Shown: positions 32,961 through 44,800 of the stretch, one piece after another
How positions within the stretch are numbered: position 1 is the first letter of the stretch
Layout: every line of letters starts with the position of its first letter
Assembly (NCBI GenBank): GCA_947095535.1
Contig: OX352774.1
Span: 173,040,200 to 173,104,199 of the forward strand
Length of the DNA: 64,000 nt
Direction: 5' to 3'
DNA from: Poecilobothrus nobilitatus
Taxonomy: Eukaryota > Arthropoda > Insecta > Diptera > Dolichopodidae
Notes under the pieces: model-generated
Databases searched by the model: none
What the model was told of the DNA's origin: nothing
Seen by the model: the letters and a program-made list of their open reading frames with translations, nothing else
Program-made: the position numbers and the translations under genes

Positions 32961-35435
32961 TTATGTACAAAGTAACCAATTTCTAGCGTTCAGTTAGGTA
33001 ACAAAAAAAAATAAATTGATTATGGTCAGAATCTGTTCTTCGCACATTTATGAAATTTCGCAATATGACTATTTTAATATTATATTTTTATTTAGAATTC
33101 TATTCAGATTATAGGGTTTTACTTACCTGATTTTATTTTTATCTATAAGTATTCTTTACATTAATTTTGTTTCCCCAATACAATACATATATAAAAAGGA
33201 CATATCGTTTTTTTCATCCTTTCTAGGATAAATAGGACAAAAATACAAAAAAAGTTCGGAAAAATTCGGAAAAAGGAAAAAAAGTTTTATTATTTACAAA
33301 TATACCTATGTATATAATAAGTGTCTATTTTATTTTATATTTCTAAGTTTCAAAATACAAAGTTGTTTTTGCAACTTTCCAATTCCCATCCTATCAATTC
33401 TTCTTTTGTTCACATAAAACGTTTTATAGATTAAAATGTTATTTCTATAATATTTTTTACAAAAAATTTCTTTGATTATCAAAAATAAATTTTTTTTTTT
33501 TGTTTTTATTATATTTTCGTGTCCATTTAAAGTGTTTTTATTATTTTCAGGATAACTTCTGGTTTGGAATTTTATTATGTTCATAAATAAATGATTGTGA
33601 AATATTTTGATTTCATCATATTTTGATTATTATTCTGATTTTATGTTCCGATTCATTAAAGGGGACTTAAAATTAACCGCTCAGTAAATATTTTCAAAAT
33701 ATCATTTAAAATGTTACCAAAAGAATTTTCGAAATTGTGTGGCTTTCTTATTCTGAAGTACATTGAAGTTGATTTTTTTTTTTGGAACGAAAATAAATGT
33801 TTTAGAGATTAGAATTAAAAATAATTTTTCCTGAGTAAAACGATTGCCCCTTTAAATATGCAATTTTTTTTTGTTAAAAAAAAATAAAAAATCGTTGTGA
33901 CAGTAAGGAAAATGTTTATTTAGTGAAACTTTTAAGAAAAAAATTTAAAAATCTAAATGTACATTTAATTTCATTTTTCTACTCTTTTTGGAAAAAGTTA
34001 GTATTAAAAAAGAAAAATATATTATTAATATAAAATATTGAATGAATTAAAGAAGGTCTTATTAATGACAGTAAAAGCGGATGCAATTTTCTTACGTGAA
34101 AAATTTCAAGATATCAAAAAATTGGAAAAGCATGACAGTTGATCTTTGACTATGATAAGAAAGAGACAAATATATTTTGTTGCACTATCTTTCAATAAAT
34201 TTCTTCTCCTGTTTTCAATCTTCAGTTTATTATAAATACAACACCATATTTTAAAAAAGATAATAAAAAGGATTCTAGGATTGTGACTACATTTTAGAAT
34301 TTTTTTGCATTTTAACTAGTATTTTTAAAATTAATCGTTCTACTTTAATTAATTCAAAAATAACAGTAGGTACAACTGTTATTTGAAACTAATAAAAAGA
34401 AAAGCTTATTATAAAAGAGCCGATTATAATTTATAATCATAAGGCATGAGGACAATAAATCTATATTAAAAATATCAGGATTATATTTTACTGTACATAA
34501 CTCCACATGAAATATTGATAGGCATACAATTTAAATGAATTTCGTGAAAAATAACCGTTGCAAAAATTTTATACATCATCCATTTCAAATGAAAATTAAT
34601 AATTTCCATGAAAAACGTTGTTACAGTAAGCAGGATTTAAATTCTAAAAATAAAAATTCATCAATGCGGTATTATAATATATACAATACCAAACTAAGTT
34701 AAATAATCGCGTTATTTTCTATTAATCATTAATGAAATAATCATGAACATTTTCATATTTTTAATTGACAATTTTAATGATTAGTTAATGAATGACAACG
34801 AGAGGATATTGTCATTTATCCTGCAGAGATTTTAAAATAATCCATCAAAATAGAAAATAATCAACACATTTTAAACATAAAAAATACATATCAAAATCAA
34901 AATTTCAGGAAAAACTCATAAGAAAAATCCTTTAAATAAAAATGTTTTTTTTATGTGTAGGTACTATATTTGAAATAAAGCAATTTTTACTTTTTGATAC
35001 AGAATTGGTTAAATTTATTCTTGTGGTATACTTAAATAAATATACCGATACTATATTGTCTTTTAAAAAATAAATTTAGAGGACCCAAAGATATTTTTTT
35101 CTTTAAAAAAAAGGAAGCGGTTCGATATCACTGTCCTATTCAATTTCTTTTTAATAGAAACATAGACTTAAATATAGAAAAGAAATGATTTAAATAATTT
35201 TTTTTTAACTTATTAAATTATTCTAAGCAAGATTTTAGTTTTCTTTTTTAACCCACACTAATCAATATAGAAGTCTTTTCTTTAATTAAATTTTAAATAA
35301 ATTTTAACAACATATTGATGTATCGATCGTCTTTTGTTAACGTTTTAAAATTTCCAGTTTTTAAAATTAAAATTAATTTAACACTTAAATTAAATTACAA
35401 ATACATACTCTAGGTAAAAATAACTTCTTAAAAAA
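32961..35435. other. AT-rich DNA, no gene seen
   Basis: A minus-strand GTAAGT after ATCAG near 33128 is a consensus donor but lacks a pyrimidine tract, so it is not a ratchet site. The open frame 33330-33584 (-) is Lys/Asn/Ile-rich and unassigned. Otherwise featureless. Confidence 0.55.
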
Positions 35436-35817
35436 TAAATTACAAGGTCTTCAAGTCTTCAAACACACACTTAAGAATGATATGACTAATATTCTGGCCA
35501 AACAGAATAAGGAATACGGATTTATGGGTCTTAACAAATGAAGAATCTATAATGAAGTAAATCATCCGAAGAAAATGGTTGAGTTGATCGGCCATACACT
35601 AAGACAAAATGAAGATTGCATCATTAAGATGTCGCTAAACTGTAACCATCAAATTGGGTCCAGAAAAATAAGAAGACGCTGGAGAATGACATGGAGAAGA
35701 ACAGTACTGAATGAATTAAGTAGATGTGAAATGTCCTGGAATGTAATAATATAAACAGCAACAAATAGTGAAGAATGGAAACGTTTAATAGAAATCCTAT
35801 TATCCCAACTAGTATAA
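35436..35817 (+). mobile_element. LINE C-terminal fragment, WIGHTLRK-type family, copy B
   Basis: IFWPNRIRNTDLW then TNEESIM in one frame, then from ATG 35575 LIGHTLRQNEDCIIKMSLNC, SRKIRRRWRMTWRRTVLNEL and MSWNVII to a stop at 35752. The same frame continues TATNSEEWKRLIEILLSQL to TAA at 35815. This matches the usual tail IxWPxxISNxxLW, RKWxWIGHTLRK, LxWNPQGxRxxGRPxxTWRR, MxWxxLxxxAxxRxxWRxLI in order and spacing. The minus-strand copy at 16.9 kb has the same blocks. It carries one frameshift and one internal stop, so it is fairly young compared with the other LINE pieces. RTE-like by family resemblance. Confidence 0.9.
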
Positions 35818-37960
35818 AAAGAAAAGAAAAAAATTTAATATACGCAAAGGAAAACCCCTTTTCAAATTATGGAAACATTAACATACTTTTCAACAGAATC
35901 AAAATTATGACAAAAATAAATTTTTTATTATCTATATACATACATATATTAAAAAACAAAATCTAAATAGTTTTTATTTAATTAAATAGGTGCCCCAGTA
36001 AGCAAACATACAAAATGAATTGGTCTCTTTACTTGTATCTTATATATATTTTTTTACTACTTGAGTTAAGTGAAATTCACAGGTTTTTCAAATAAATCCT
36101 TGAATTATGATGATAAAATTCATAAAATTAAAGCTGATCTAAATTCATATATGTGTAAATGAATATATTATTAATGGTATCTATGGTATCTACAGATATG
36201 TGCAAGTACAATAAACTATTATTCATGATCCTAAAAATAAAGTGACAAAATAATGTTATTCACTGTTATTTTTAAATAGCATCACTGTTATTTTTAAAAT
36301 AATTTTTTTTTTTTCACACCTTCCTTTGTTCCTTGTATAATTTCCTTAATCCATTTCCTTCATCGCATATTCATCTCGACAAAAAATTTTTTTTTTTTGA
36401 AACTCTCTGCCTTCAAATGTAAATAAATTTAAAAATAAAATGAATGACCCAGTTTCATAGTAAAGACAAATCATCCTAAATTTAATTCTTCTTAAAAAGT
36501 ACCCGCATTTTATTCAAAAATCCAGACAAATATAAAAAGAAAAGTGTGGTATGTTTGGTATATGATAAGAATATCTAATTGTTGAATATATTAAAAAAAT
36601 TTTTTTCTAAAATTTTTAAATAAAATTTTAATACAAAAGATAAACTAGAATATTATATAAAATTCTTAAATTTTATCGAAACTTTTTTTTTTTTTATATT
36701 TTGTGTTCTTGTTCCTTGTTTTAAATTTTTTTTTTTTTTTCTATACATTGTTTTCTTTTTTGCTCTTAGATAAATATTATATACATTCATTTCATAGTGT
36801 ATATAAATACTTATTTTAATATCCTGAAATATTCACATAAACACCTCATCTTAATCATCACTATCATTAGACTGATTATACCAACCTAAAACTTATCTTT
36901 TACTTATTCTGTATAGGTATATATATATATATGTATTTTTACCTACCACATAACAATCTTACTATGAGACGTACAATCCTGTCTGCTTATGTTTTCCTGT
37001 AAAATATATCTCATACAATAATTTTTTCTTTGTTTTTTTAGTGTTGCATGCAATAAAAACAACAAAAAAAAAGAAAAAAAAAAAACGCATGAGAGAAAAA
37101 TAAAAAGTGAAGAAAATTCTTTGGAAATACTTTTTTTCACTTTTTCTTTTTGTTTTTTTGTTTTTTTGTTGAAGCGCCACACTAACTTTTCCCATTGTTT
37201 GCGCGTTTCATTTAACGATATTTGAAGGTGTGAGAGAGATAAAAATAAAAGAAAAAATATCTATGAAAGGAAAAAAATAATAAAAGTTTAAAAAGTGGAA
37301 AAAGTGAGAAAAAAAATGTAAGGTTTAATCTTAGAACTATAGAAAAAAAAAAAAAATGTTCTTTTTAATTCAAGAAAAAAGCGTAAAATTTTTTTTTTTC
37401 TTTTGTTATCCAACTCTTGTTAATTTGCAATATAAAAATATATTTAGAAAAAAATCTTTTAAATAATTTACAGATCTAGACAGGAGTGTTTTCCATTCGT
37501 GAATTAATAAAGATAAAACGAGACCATGCAAATAGTTTAGTTCAAATTTTGAAAATATAGTGGCGCTCTTTTGGTTTTTTATGAACGAAACTATATTCAA
37601 AGTGAATTGCTTTTAACTTTAACTTGACTTTTTAAGTTGAAACCAGAATTATGTAAAAATATCGAGGCGTTTGACGATTTTGTTCAATGAACGAAAATAA
37701 TAGCGGCAATGGCTGACGAATACAAATTAGAAGAAGAAATAATAACTATATAAGAAAATCCAAACTAAAATCAAATAACAAAATTAAAAATGAAGAGATA
37801 CTCCTCTTTTACTATCTTAACTGTTTGAGATAGTATAATGGATTTAACTTTCCAATTTTCGTGCTTTTTTTATAAATTATCTATTTTACTATTAACTACA
37901 GATCCTAGCTGTATAATTATCGCACGGAAAATGTAGCCAAGGCTTCGACGAAAATATAAA
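35818..37960. other. AT-rich DNA; small hairpin
   Basis: Contains a tandem pair of CACTGTTATTTTTAAA (36260-36300), many T runs, and the stem TACTATCT/AGATAGTA at 37810-37835. An ATG at about 37708 opens MADEYKLEEEIITI, too short to call. Confidence 0.55.
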
Positions 37961-38680
37961 AAAAAACTTTTGTATTTGTAGGTTGAGCCGTTCTGAAAAT
38001 ACAGCTTTCCAAAAATTTGTTGATGAACCTGTTAGTCTGTGAGTCTAGATGTTTCTCACATGCGCGCGCTAGCGGTTAAACGACGGCTTGACCTATAAGG
38101 AAGCTGGAATTTTGAAAGAGACTGTTTTTCCGTACTATATATTTTGGGCCGGATTGGATCAAGGGGTCGGGTAATCAATACATTTCAATACACAAGAGTC
38201 GAAAAAAATTATTTTTTTTTAAATTTTCTCTAAATTTTCTATTCTGAGAAAACCGCTATGCCAATTTGCATGGTTCTGGATACACAAGGATAATATGATT
38301 GAAGAGCATCTATCAAACTGCAAACATCTAACATTGGAATTGTGCGGGTCCCGTTTTTTTAGCCCTTTAAAGGTCGTTAGGAGGTATCTTTATTTATTTG
38401 CCCTATATATGTTTTTTAGTCTTACCTTAATATATAATTGGCTTAGGTATATGAAATTTAATAAAAAAAATCATTTTATACGTACAAACTACATAACTTC
38501 TACTGCCCGTTGAATTTCAACACTCAACTGAGCTTTTATATTAAATTTCTACTACTGAACAACCAATATAAAAGATATGGGTCTGGTCAAGTACAAACGA
38601 GAGAAGAAAATTGTGCTGCCTTGTATCTCTAACATTGGATTCCTAAAGTCTGGAGGACGATATTTTCTATAAGACAATTT
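37961..38680 (+). repeat. Unclassified interspersed-repeat-like DNA
   Basis: It is clearly richer in G+C than its flanks, with GGTTGAGCCGTTCTGAAAAT, TACAGCTTTCCAAAAATTTG, CATGCGCGCGCTAGCGGTTA and GTGCGGGTCCCGTTTTTTTA. The style (a run of low-constraint text without open frames) resembles non-coding insect repeats, but no second copy is in the window. The open frame 38295-38513 ends in low complexity and is not called as a gene. Confidence 0.4.
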
Positions 38681-39074
38681 TTTGATAATAATTTATTTGT
38701 CAACACGGATAGATTGTTGAAATAGGTTTTTTCCATTTAATTCACATTTCCCGAGTAGCTTAATGTAAAAGTTATACATTAAAATATGTATGATATCTTT
38801 TAATAAATATTTATTATAATTTTTTGTAAAATTAAAGTTTCCAAAGAATATATTCGAATTCGAAATATCGATTACAATTATAAAATTCCAGTTTTTTAAA
38901 TCAAAATTTACCTTTAAAATAATATTAAAGAAATTTTTAAAACCAGATTTATTTGAAATTTATTATTCGTTTTTTCTCCTAAAATTAATTCATTGTCTAC
39001 AATTCCGATTTTATTATTAAATTTAAGGTTATGTAAAATTATTTTTGGTAATAAAAAGATTATGAAACATAAAA
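38681..39074. other. AT-rich DNA, no gene seen
   Basis: Nothing recognised. Confidence 0.6.
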
Positions 39075-39450
39075 TTTATTGTTAAAGAACCAATTAAAAA
39101 ATAGCAACCTTTTTGGTATTATTCTACAATTTCCTAAAACTAATTGGATATTTATGTTCTTAAAAAAATCAGATATCAGTTATTTCCCTGTTAAATTCAT
39201 TCCTTTAACTAAACTTGACTTTTATGATCAAGGATCTTCTATCTTCAACCTTCAATCTAATTCATGTTTTTGTTTTGCCGACATCAGCCCTCTTCTGGCA
39301 TTTTACAGCCGATTTTTTGATTTACAATCTGACCAAAATCAACATGAATCTAAACAAATTCATGATACATTTACCTCCCAACTCCCCTTTTTCCGTAATT
39401 TTCCTTCTCTTATGCCCATTTAGTCAGAACTACTTTAAGTATAAAATTGT
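39075..39450 (+). mobile_element. LINE ORF2 C-terminal tail, WNSLP family, copy 3
   Basis: In the frame starting at 39215, FVLPTSALFWHFTADFL corresponds to SFVxRTSALWNSLPADVFP. IYNLTKINMNLNKFM then NSPFSVIFLLLCPFSQNYFK aligns block by block with 46735-46860 (IYNLSKIMMNLNRFI then NYSLSVFLLSLPYLIQSQ). The DNA match ATTTACAATCT...ATGAATCTAAACArATTCAT...TTTTCCGTA is direct. The upstream part (39079-39210) is coding-like but unassigned. Confidence 0.75.
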
Positions 39451-41317
39451 CATTTATGAATAAAAAAAAAAAAAACATTTAAGGACATTTATGTACAATT
39501 TTTCCACATTATCTAATAAAAATATATACTCTTTTTTTTTTTAATTACCATTAATTTAAAATTCAGCATGAAATGTATAAAAAAAAAAACAAAAAATAAA
39601 TATTTACCACTTTAAATTAATTTAATAAAAACGGAATAAGTAATAAACCTATGATCATCTAAAATTCTATTTAAACAAATATTCACCTCATTTAAAATTT
39701 TTATCTTTAAAACAAAAAAAAAAAAAATGTAACTGCCACCCACATTTATCATAATATGCACATAACATATTATATACATATTCAACTGATTATTTTTAGA
39801 TATAAATTATGTATAAAAAAAAAAAAACCAATTTTGAAAAATTTTGGTATCGCATTCATTTTCCTCTACAATTTTACCATCGTATTGAATTTTTGTACTA
39901 AAAATTCTCCTATATTTATATGTAAAATGTACAACACATGTTCTAATTATTATTCAGAGCGTGAACATTTACCAAAACAACTTAGAAATAAAATCAAATA
40001 AAAAACAAAACAAAAATATAATGTAAATATTGGTTGTTAGATAAGTTACCAAAGAAAAACAAAAAAAACAAATCTCCTCCGGCACAAAAGAAAAACTTCC
40101 AAAAAAAAAAAAAAATTTATTTAGATTATCTTAATGTAAATTATTTTATGCTAAATTGGTACAATAACAAAACTTTCTACTAATCATGTAAAAGAATTCA
40201 GGAAGTTAGTTGACTCAGCAACTTACAAAAAAAAAACGCTGATAACTAAAGGCACAGCAAAGTAACAGGCCAAGTAAAAATATAATTGAGTCATAAAAAA
40301 TTTAAAATGACAATTTAGAACTCATTTTTATTCTTTTCTTTTCATACAAAAACAACAACAAAACAACATTTAATATTCAGCTGTAGCTGTTATAGTCATG
40401 GTTACTATAAAATTTAAAAATTGAGGAAAACACAAATGTTAAGTTAGTATATAAATAATGGGTTCAATAAAATACACATTTGTTACCCATCAAATAAATT
40501 ATTTTATTTTTTACTTTTTCGTCAAAAGGCAGTTTGTATCTCAGTGACATGGGTAAAAATCCATATAACATTTATGATAACATGAGTCCGAGAAGGTCCC
40601 AAGAAGTTCAGTATAGGAATAATTGATAAGAAGATGGTCACTGAAAATTAATTTATATTGAAAGATCTTTTAAATTATTTTTGTTCATAGATCTGTTCAC
40701 TAACATCCGTATATCATCAAAAATTGTATGTATACCTAATAATCTAACATTCCCTTTTTAAGCGGTACTTTTTGATTTTTTTCTTTCGAACACATTTTTG
40801 ACATACATTTTGACATACATTCAACGTTGAATGTATGTTCATGAAGTTAATAAAAGTGACATGAAGTTAATAAAAATCTAAGGTATATCCTTCGTTGTGA
40901 TTGATCGTTGTGATGTGAACTTTTATTGATTTGAAATAAAATGGTTTTCTAGGTAACCCCTCTTTAACCTCTTCATTTAAAAATACTAATAAATCGAAAA
41001 TAATCTCAATGTCAGCAAAACCGTACCCTGTTTCAAACAACTTATACTGTTTCAGAGCAAAATTACTCTATTAACTGTTGTAAATATAAAGTTGTTGTAA
41101 CTATCAAGCATGCCAATTTGCTTTAATCCATTTTCCATCTTATACTATTTGATAAAAATAATAAAATGTCACTTCACAAAATTTTTTTTAGAAAAAGGAC
41201 ACTTTGCAAAAAGACTTTTAGCAAAATAAGTACGAGTATAGTATGTATAAAATATGCTTTATTGTTAAAAGTTGTATGTAAAAAAAAAATAATTAGTTCA
41301 TGAGTTATGACAGATTT
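39451..41317. other. AT-rich DNA; contains a 26-bp perfect palindrome
   Basis: Mostly low complexity. ACATACATTCAACGTTGAAT + GTATGT at 40813-40838 is a perfect palindrome, preceded by a direct copy of ACATACATTTTG and followed by a tandem GACATGAAGTTAATAAAA pair. No gene seen. Confidence 0.6.
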
Positions 41318-41400
41318 TAGAGTTGATTACAAAATCAGGATTATACTTTTTCCAGAATGTATGAAATAATGGTTGCAAAGTATTTATATATAAGTATAAG
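41318..41400 (+). repeat. Relative of the 19.4 kb hairpin MITE
   Basis: TTTTAGAGTTGATTACAAAA + TCAGGATTATAC followed by TTTTTCCAGAATGTATGA parallels the copy at 21.83 kb. Confidence 0.5.
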
Positions 41401-41479
41401 TCAAATATCTCAGTGCTAAGTGTGTCTCATTATGTCAAATTCGAATACAAAATGTCCTTACGATTTTAAAATTTAAAAT

Positions 41480-41760
41480 TCTGCTTGTTTTTTTCTTTCA
41501 CTATCCTGTTCAGGGCATAGTGACATTATTATAGGATAAGATATTCCTGAAATGTTATTCTCAAGTAGATCTATTTTGTGCCTAATAAGTCGATTTTCCT
41601 CCTAGTTTTATTTCCATATTAACACATTTTTCCATTAATGGACTACAGTGATTGACCAACGTGTAGGAGATAAATTCCTGGCTCTTTTTCCATTCACTCT
41701 TCCTTCCACTTCTAGTTTCTTCAAAATTTGTCTAATTATGTATAAACTTAATTACTACAT
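41480..41760 (-). mobile_element. LINE C-terminal fragment, SPTRW family, copy 1
   Basis: The minus strand reads LKKLEVEGRVNGKRARNLSP then TRWSITVV before a stop (41724-41635). This matches the LINE tail usually written EGxVxGKRxRGRSPTRWSDQI. Downstream residues resemble the terminal segment but are broken by stops. Related pieces are at 50.5 and 53.8 kb, all on the minus strand. Confidence 0.7.
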
Positions 41761-42854
41761 TTTACATTAACACTATATTACAAATTCTTAATTATTCTTA
41801 AGATAAAAAAAAACAGCCAGACAACATAATAGACATATCATTAACTTTTGAAATCCATTTTTTTGCCCTTACCAAAAATATAAAATAAATGTGTTGTGTG
41901 CTTTTATTTTTTTTTTTGAAAATTGGAAATATTTTTTTTAAATAGAAAATTCTATGCACATAACAAATTCGTTTTGTTTTTTGATAAGATTTTTTTTTGT
42001 TTTTATCAAAAAAAAAAAAATTAAAAAAAAACCAAAAACGACAAAAAAAAATTAAACATTTTTGTTGCGATTAAAATCGAGAATAAAATTTTTTTTTTTT
42101 TGAAGGATTTTCGTTTAATTAACAAAAATTCCAAAATAAAATAAAACTATTTTAATTTAAAAAAAAAAAAAAACAAAGGCAATTTTATTATGAAATTTCA
42201 TAAATTACCTTTATACTGAAATATTTTTTTTATTTTTTAAAAAAAACTTTTACCTCATATTCACCTTTGAGGAAAAAAAAAAAATTGTGCACAATGCATA
42301 CACAAAAATTCATAATTTTCGATCGAATTTTTGCCTTAAAATTTAATAAAGTGAAATTTTTTTTTGAATTTTCAGCAAAAAAAAAAAAAAAACATTCATG
42401 AATTTTACATGTAATTTAAAAAAAAAAATTTTTATTAAAACTTTTCTTTTTAAGAAATTTCCTATTTTACTCATGTACAGTAATAACAGATACAAATTAT
42501 GTAATATTTAAAATTCACTAATGAAAAAAAGTAGGTTATTTAAAACCGTTGACGCTTAATTCTATTTTTATGTTTCAGAAAGGCTTTAATTCACTCTAAC
42601 CTAGATTAAATGCAAAAATTTTAAGTTGAATTTAAATTTAAAAATATATCTATAGATAAGATCCTTTTATAGTATGATTTCACATTTTTAAAAAAAGAAC
42701 TCAAGTAAATTAAAACAAATTCTCAAAAAGGGGGCAAATTAAAAGCCTAGTCATTTAAATTATTAATATATGTATTACAAAAAAAAATATAAAAAATAAA
42801 ATAATTTTTACTAGTCATTACAATAAAGTCCCAAAAATGATGGAACTATAAACT
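41761..42854. other. AT-rich DNA dominated by poly-A/T
   Basis: Particularly dense homopolymers at 41.88-42.44 kb. No gene seen. Confidence 0.65.
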
Positions 42855-42989
42855 ATGACTCCTCAATTTTGTCTAATTAAAGATATTTACAGCCGCATAT
42901 TTGATTGGATTGTTCGAAGTATTTTTATATCAGAAGATGATGTCGAACTAATATACGTCATCTTCGTGTACTACATTTCTATCAGTTAA
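42855..42989 (+). pseudogene. Short frame resembling a myosin motor helix (uncertain)
   Basis: ATG at 42855 opens 44 codons. The segment IKDIYSRIFDWIVRSI (about residues 8-23) matches the myosin motor consensus (A/V)Kx(I/L)Y(S/G)(R/K)(I/L)F(D/N)W(I/L)Vxx(I/V)N, a helix shortly before the relay-loop strand that reads IGxLDIFGFE in intact motors. Here the following residues EDDVELIYVIFVYY keep only the hydrophobic pattern and lack DIFGFE, and the frame then stops. No P-loop, switch or actin-binding motifs were found anywhere else in the window. It may be a decayed exon or retrocopy fragment of a myosin, a real exon with poorly visible splice sites, or chance. A TAA lies just upstream of the ATG. 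Confidence 0.3.
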
Positions 42990-43442
42990 TGCATTATTCT
43001 ATATCTAATCTGTTAAATTCAATTGAATAGTTGTAAACTACTTTTAAGGTATCAGTAAAACGTAAACCAGGATATAAATCTGGATGAAATAATGTTAAAT
43101 TATACTCGTGTCAATCGCTTAGCATCCAAACATTTCTGAATTTCGAATGGCAATTTTATAATGTATTACAAATTAAGCAATAAAAGATATTTTCCAACAT
43201 TTATTTTAACATATAACTAATGTCAAAGAATACCATGTTGTATTTTTATGACATTTTATATCCATAATACCATGTTTTTGTGAGATATGACAATTTATAG
43301 AAAATTTATTAAAGTTAAAAGTTACATAATATTTTGCACTTTTATTTCTTATTTAAACGAATTTTTCATTTCATTTCACATAACGAATCATTTGTTCACA
43401 AAATTCAAAGTTTTAAAAAGTATCTTATTAAACTTAAATAGA
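42990..43442. other. AT-rich DNA, no gene seen
   Basis: No second myosin-like block was found here. Confidence 0.6.
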
Positions 43443-43667
43443 GGGGCCTCGATGGCGTAGTGGGTAAGAAATATATAATAATGCTGTAATGCTGCTGTGG
43501 GTAATGTATAAAATATGCTGTAAACACCGAGGAAGTGTGGTTTTGAATCTCACATATATTGTAAGAGGTATTCCCTCATACGACATTTACAGCCACACCT
43601 GAAAAGGAAAGGCTGTGTGATTTTCTGTTCACATTTATGTGGCAGAGAAATATACTAAATAAAAAGA
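43443..43667 (+). mobile_element. tRNA-derived SINE, copy 4 (full-length)
   Basis: The head GGGGCCTCGATGGCGTAGTG then GGTAAG is a clean tRNA-like A box. GAGGAAGTGTGGTTTTGAAT + CTCACAT holds the B box. The body runs CGACATTTACAGCCACACCT, GAAAAGGAAAGGCTGTGTGA and CACATTTATGTGGCAGAGAA and ends in an A-rich tail. An irregular expansion between the boxes (AATGCTGTAATGCTGCTGTG, then GGGTAATGTATAAAATATGC) sits where copy 1 has its 27-bp duplication. This is the best reference copy. Confidence 0.85.
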
Positions 43668-44289
43668 CCTCTAGAATATATTAAGAAAATTTTATATTAA
43701 GCGACAATTTATTGTGTTTAATATTAATAGAAATCATTTAAAAATTGGTCTATTTGATGCCGTAATTAAATTGATAGTTTGATAGTTGTTTGATAGTTGT
43801 TTGTTTGATAGTATATTGATAGCTTTAATTAAAATTAATTCATTTAAAAAACGTTCCAATTATAATTCATATATTTTTCTTAAGAATAATTACAAAAGAT
43901 ATTATTGTAAGATGTAATTTTTCATTCTACAACTTAAGATTATTAGCAATTTTAAAGTAATGCCAATTAAAAATATGAATTTTAAAAATTTTTTTGAACT
44001 ATTCTAAAATTTCAATTTAATTAATTAAAAATTTTTTTTAGAAAACAATTTTTCTTTTTTCGAAGAAATTAGTTTAGCAAAAGTGTATATAATAGAAGTG
44101 AGTGTAAGTATACATAAATAATACATATATTTGTACATACATTTGTAGAAAACATATATATATAATAAATATATATCTATAGAAACATTATAGATATTTT
44201 GTAAAAGATAGATTAGATACCTATTGATCGCATTTATATGCCTAACTGAAGGGTGTCAATTTGTATACTAAAAAACCAAATTTTAAAAA
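43668..44289. other. AT-rich DNA, no gene seen
   Basis: TTTGATAGTTG-type short tandem repeats at 43770-43825; otherwise featureless. Confidence 0.6.
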
Positions 44290-44800
44290 ACAAATTGTCA
44301 AGTAAAATTAAAAAATTTTATTGAGATCTCGTCCCGAAATGAGTTGATGAACCGTAACAAAATTAACTTAGCAAGTTGCTGTGCTTAAAAGTAATACTTT
44401 TGCAAACTTCAAAAATCAATTCAAATAATCAAACCGTTCAAGTACGACAACAAAAAAATTAAAAAACTTCATTGAGGCCTGGTGCCGAAACAGGTTAATG
44501 TAAGGTAACTAAATCAACTTAGCGAGTTTCTGTACCAGAAAGCAAAACTTGTGCAGTTTTTCAACTTAATTAGTCAAGCGGATAACAACAAAAATAAAAA
44601 AATTTCATTAAGTTCTCGTGCTGAAAAGGGTTAATGGACCGTAACAAAATAAACGTAATGAGCTTTTGTTCTAAAGAGCAACATTTTTGTAAATGTTCAA
44701 CTTAATTGGTGATCGACAGCAACAAAAACATTAAAAAACTTAATTGAGTCGAAACGTGTTAATGGATCGTAAGCAAATTAATTTAGTGAAAACATGGGAC
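44290..44800 (+). repeat. Diverged satellite-like array, ~136-151 bp unit, ~3.5 copies
   Basis: The block AAATTAAAAAA(C/T)TT(C/T)ATTGAG recurs with TTGAG (or TTAAG) at 44321, 44472, 44608 and 44744, spacings of 151, 136 and 136. Each unit then has a CTCGTgCCGAAAnGgGTTAATG, a CCGTAACAAAATnAACTTAG, an AGCAACACTTTTGCAAA-like block, and CAACTTAATTnGTCAAG. Copies differ at many positions, so the array is old. It has no coding frame. Confidence 0.75.

Noticed and set aside
33120..33140. CAG/GTAAGT on the minus strand as a recursive splice site
   Set aside because: The donor is perfect but the upstream side is AAAATAAAATCAG, with no pyrimidine tract.
36943..37195. Minus-strand frames with a hydrophobic F-rich segment
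   Set aside because: Poly-A/poly-T translation with two frames open over the same runs.
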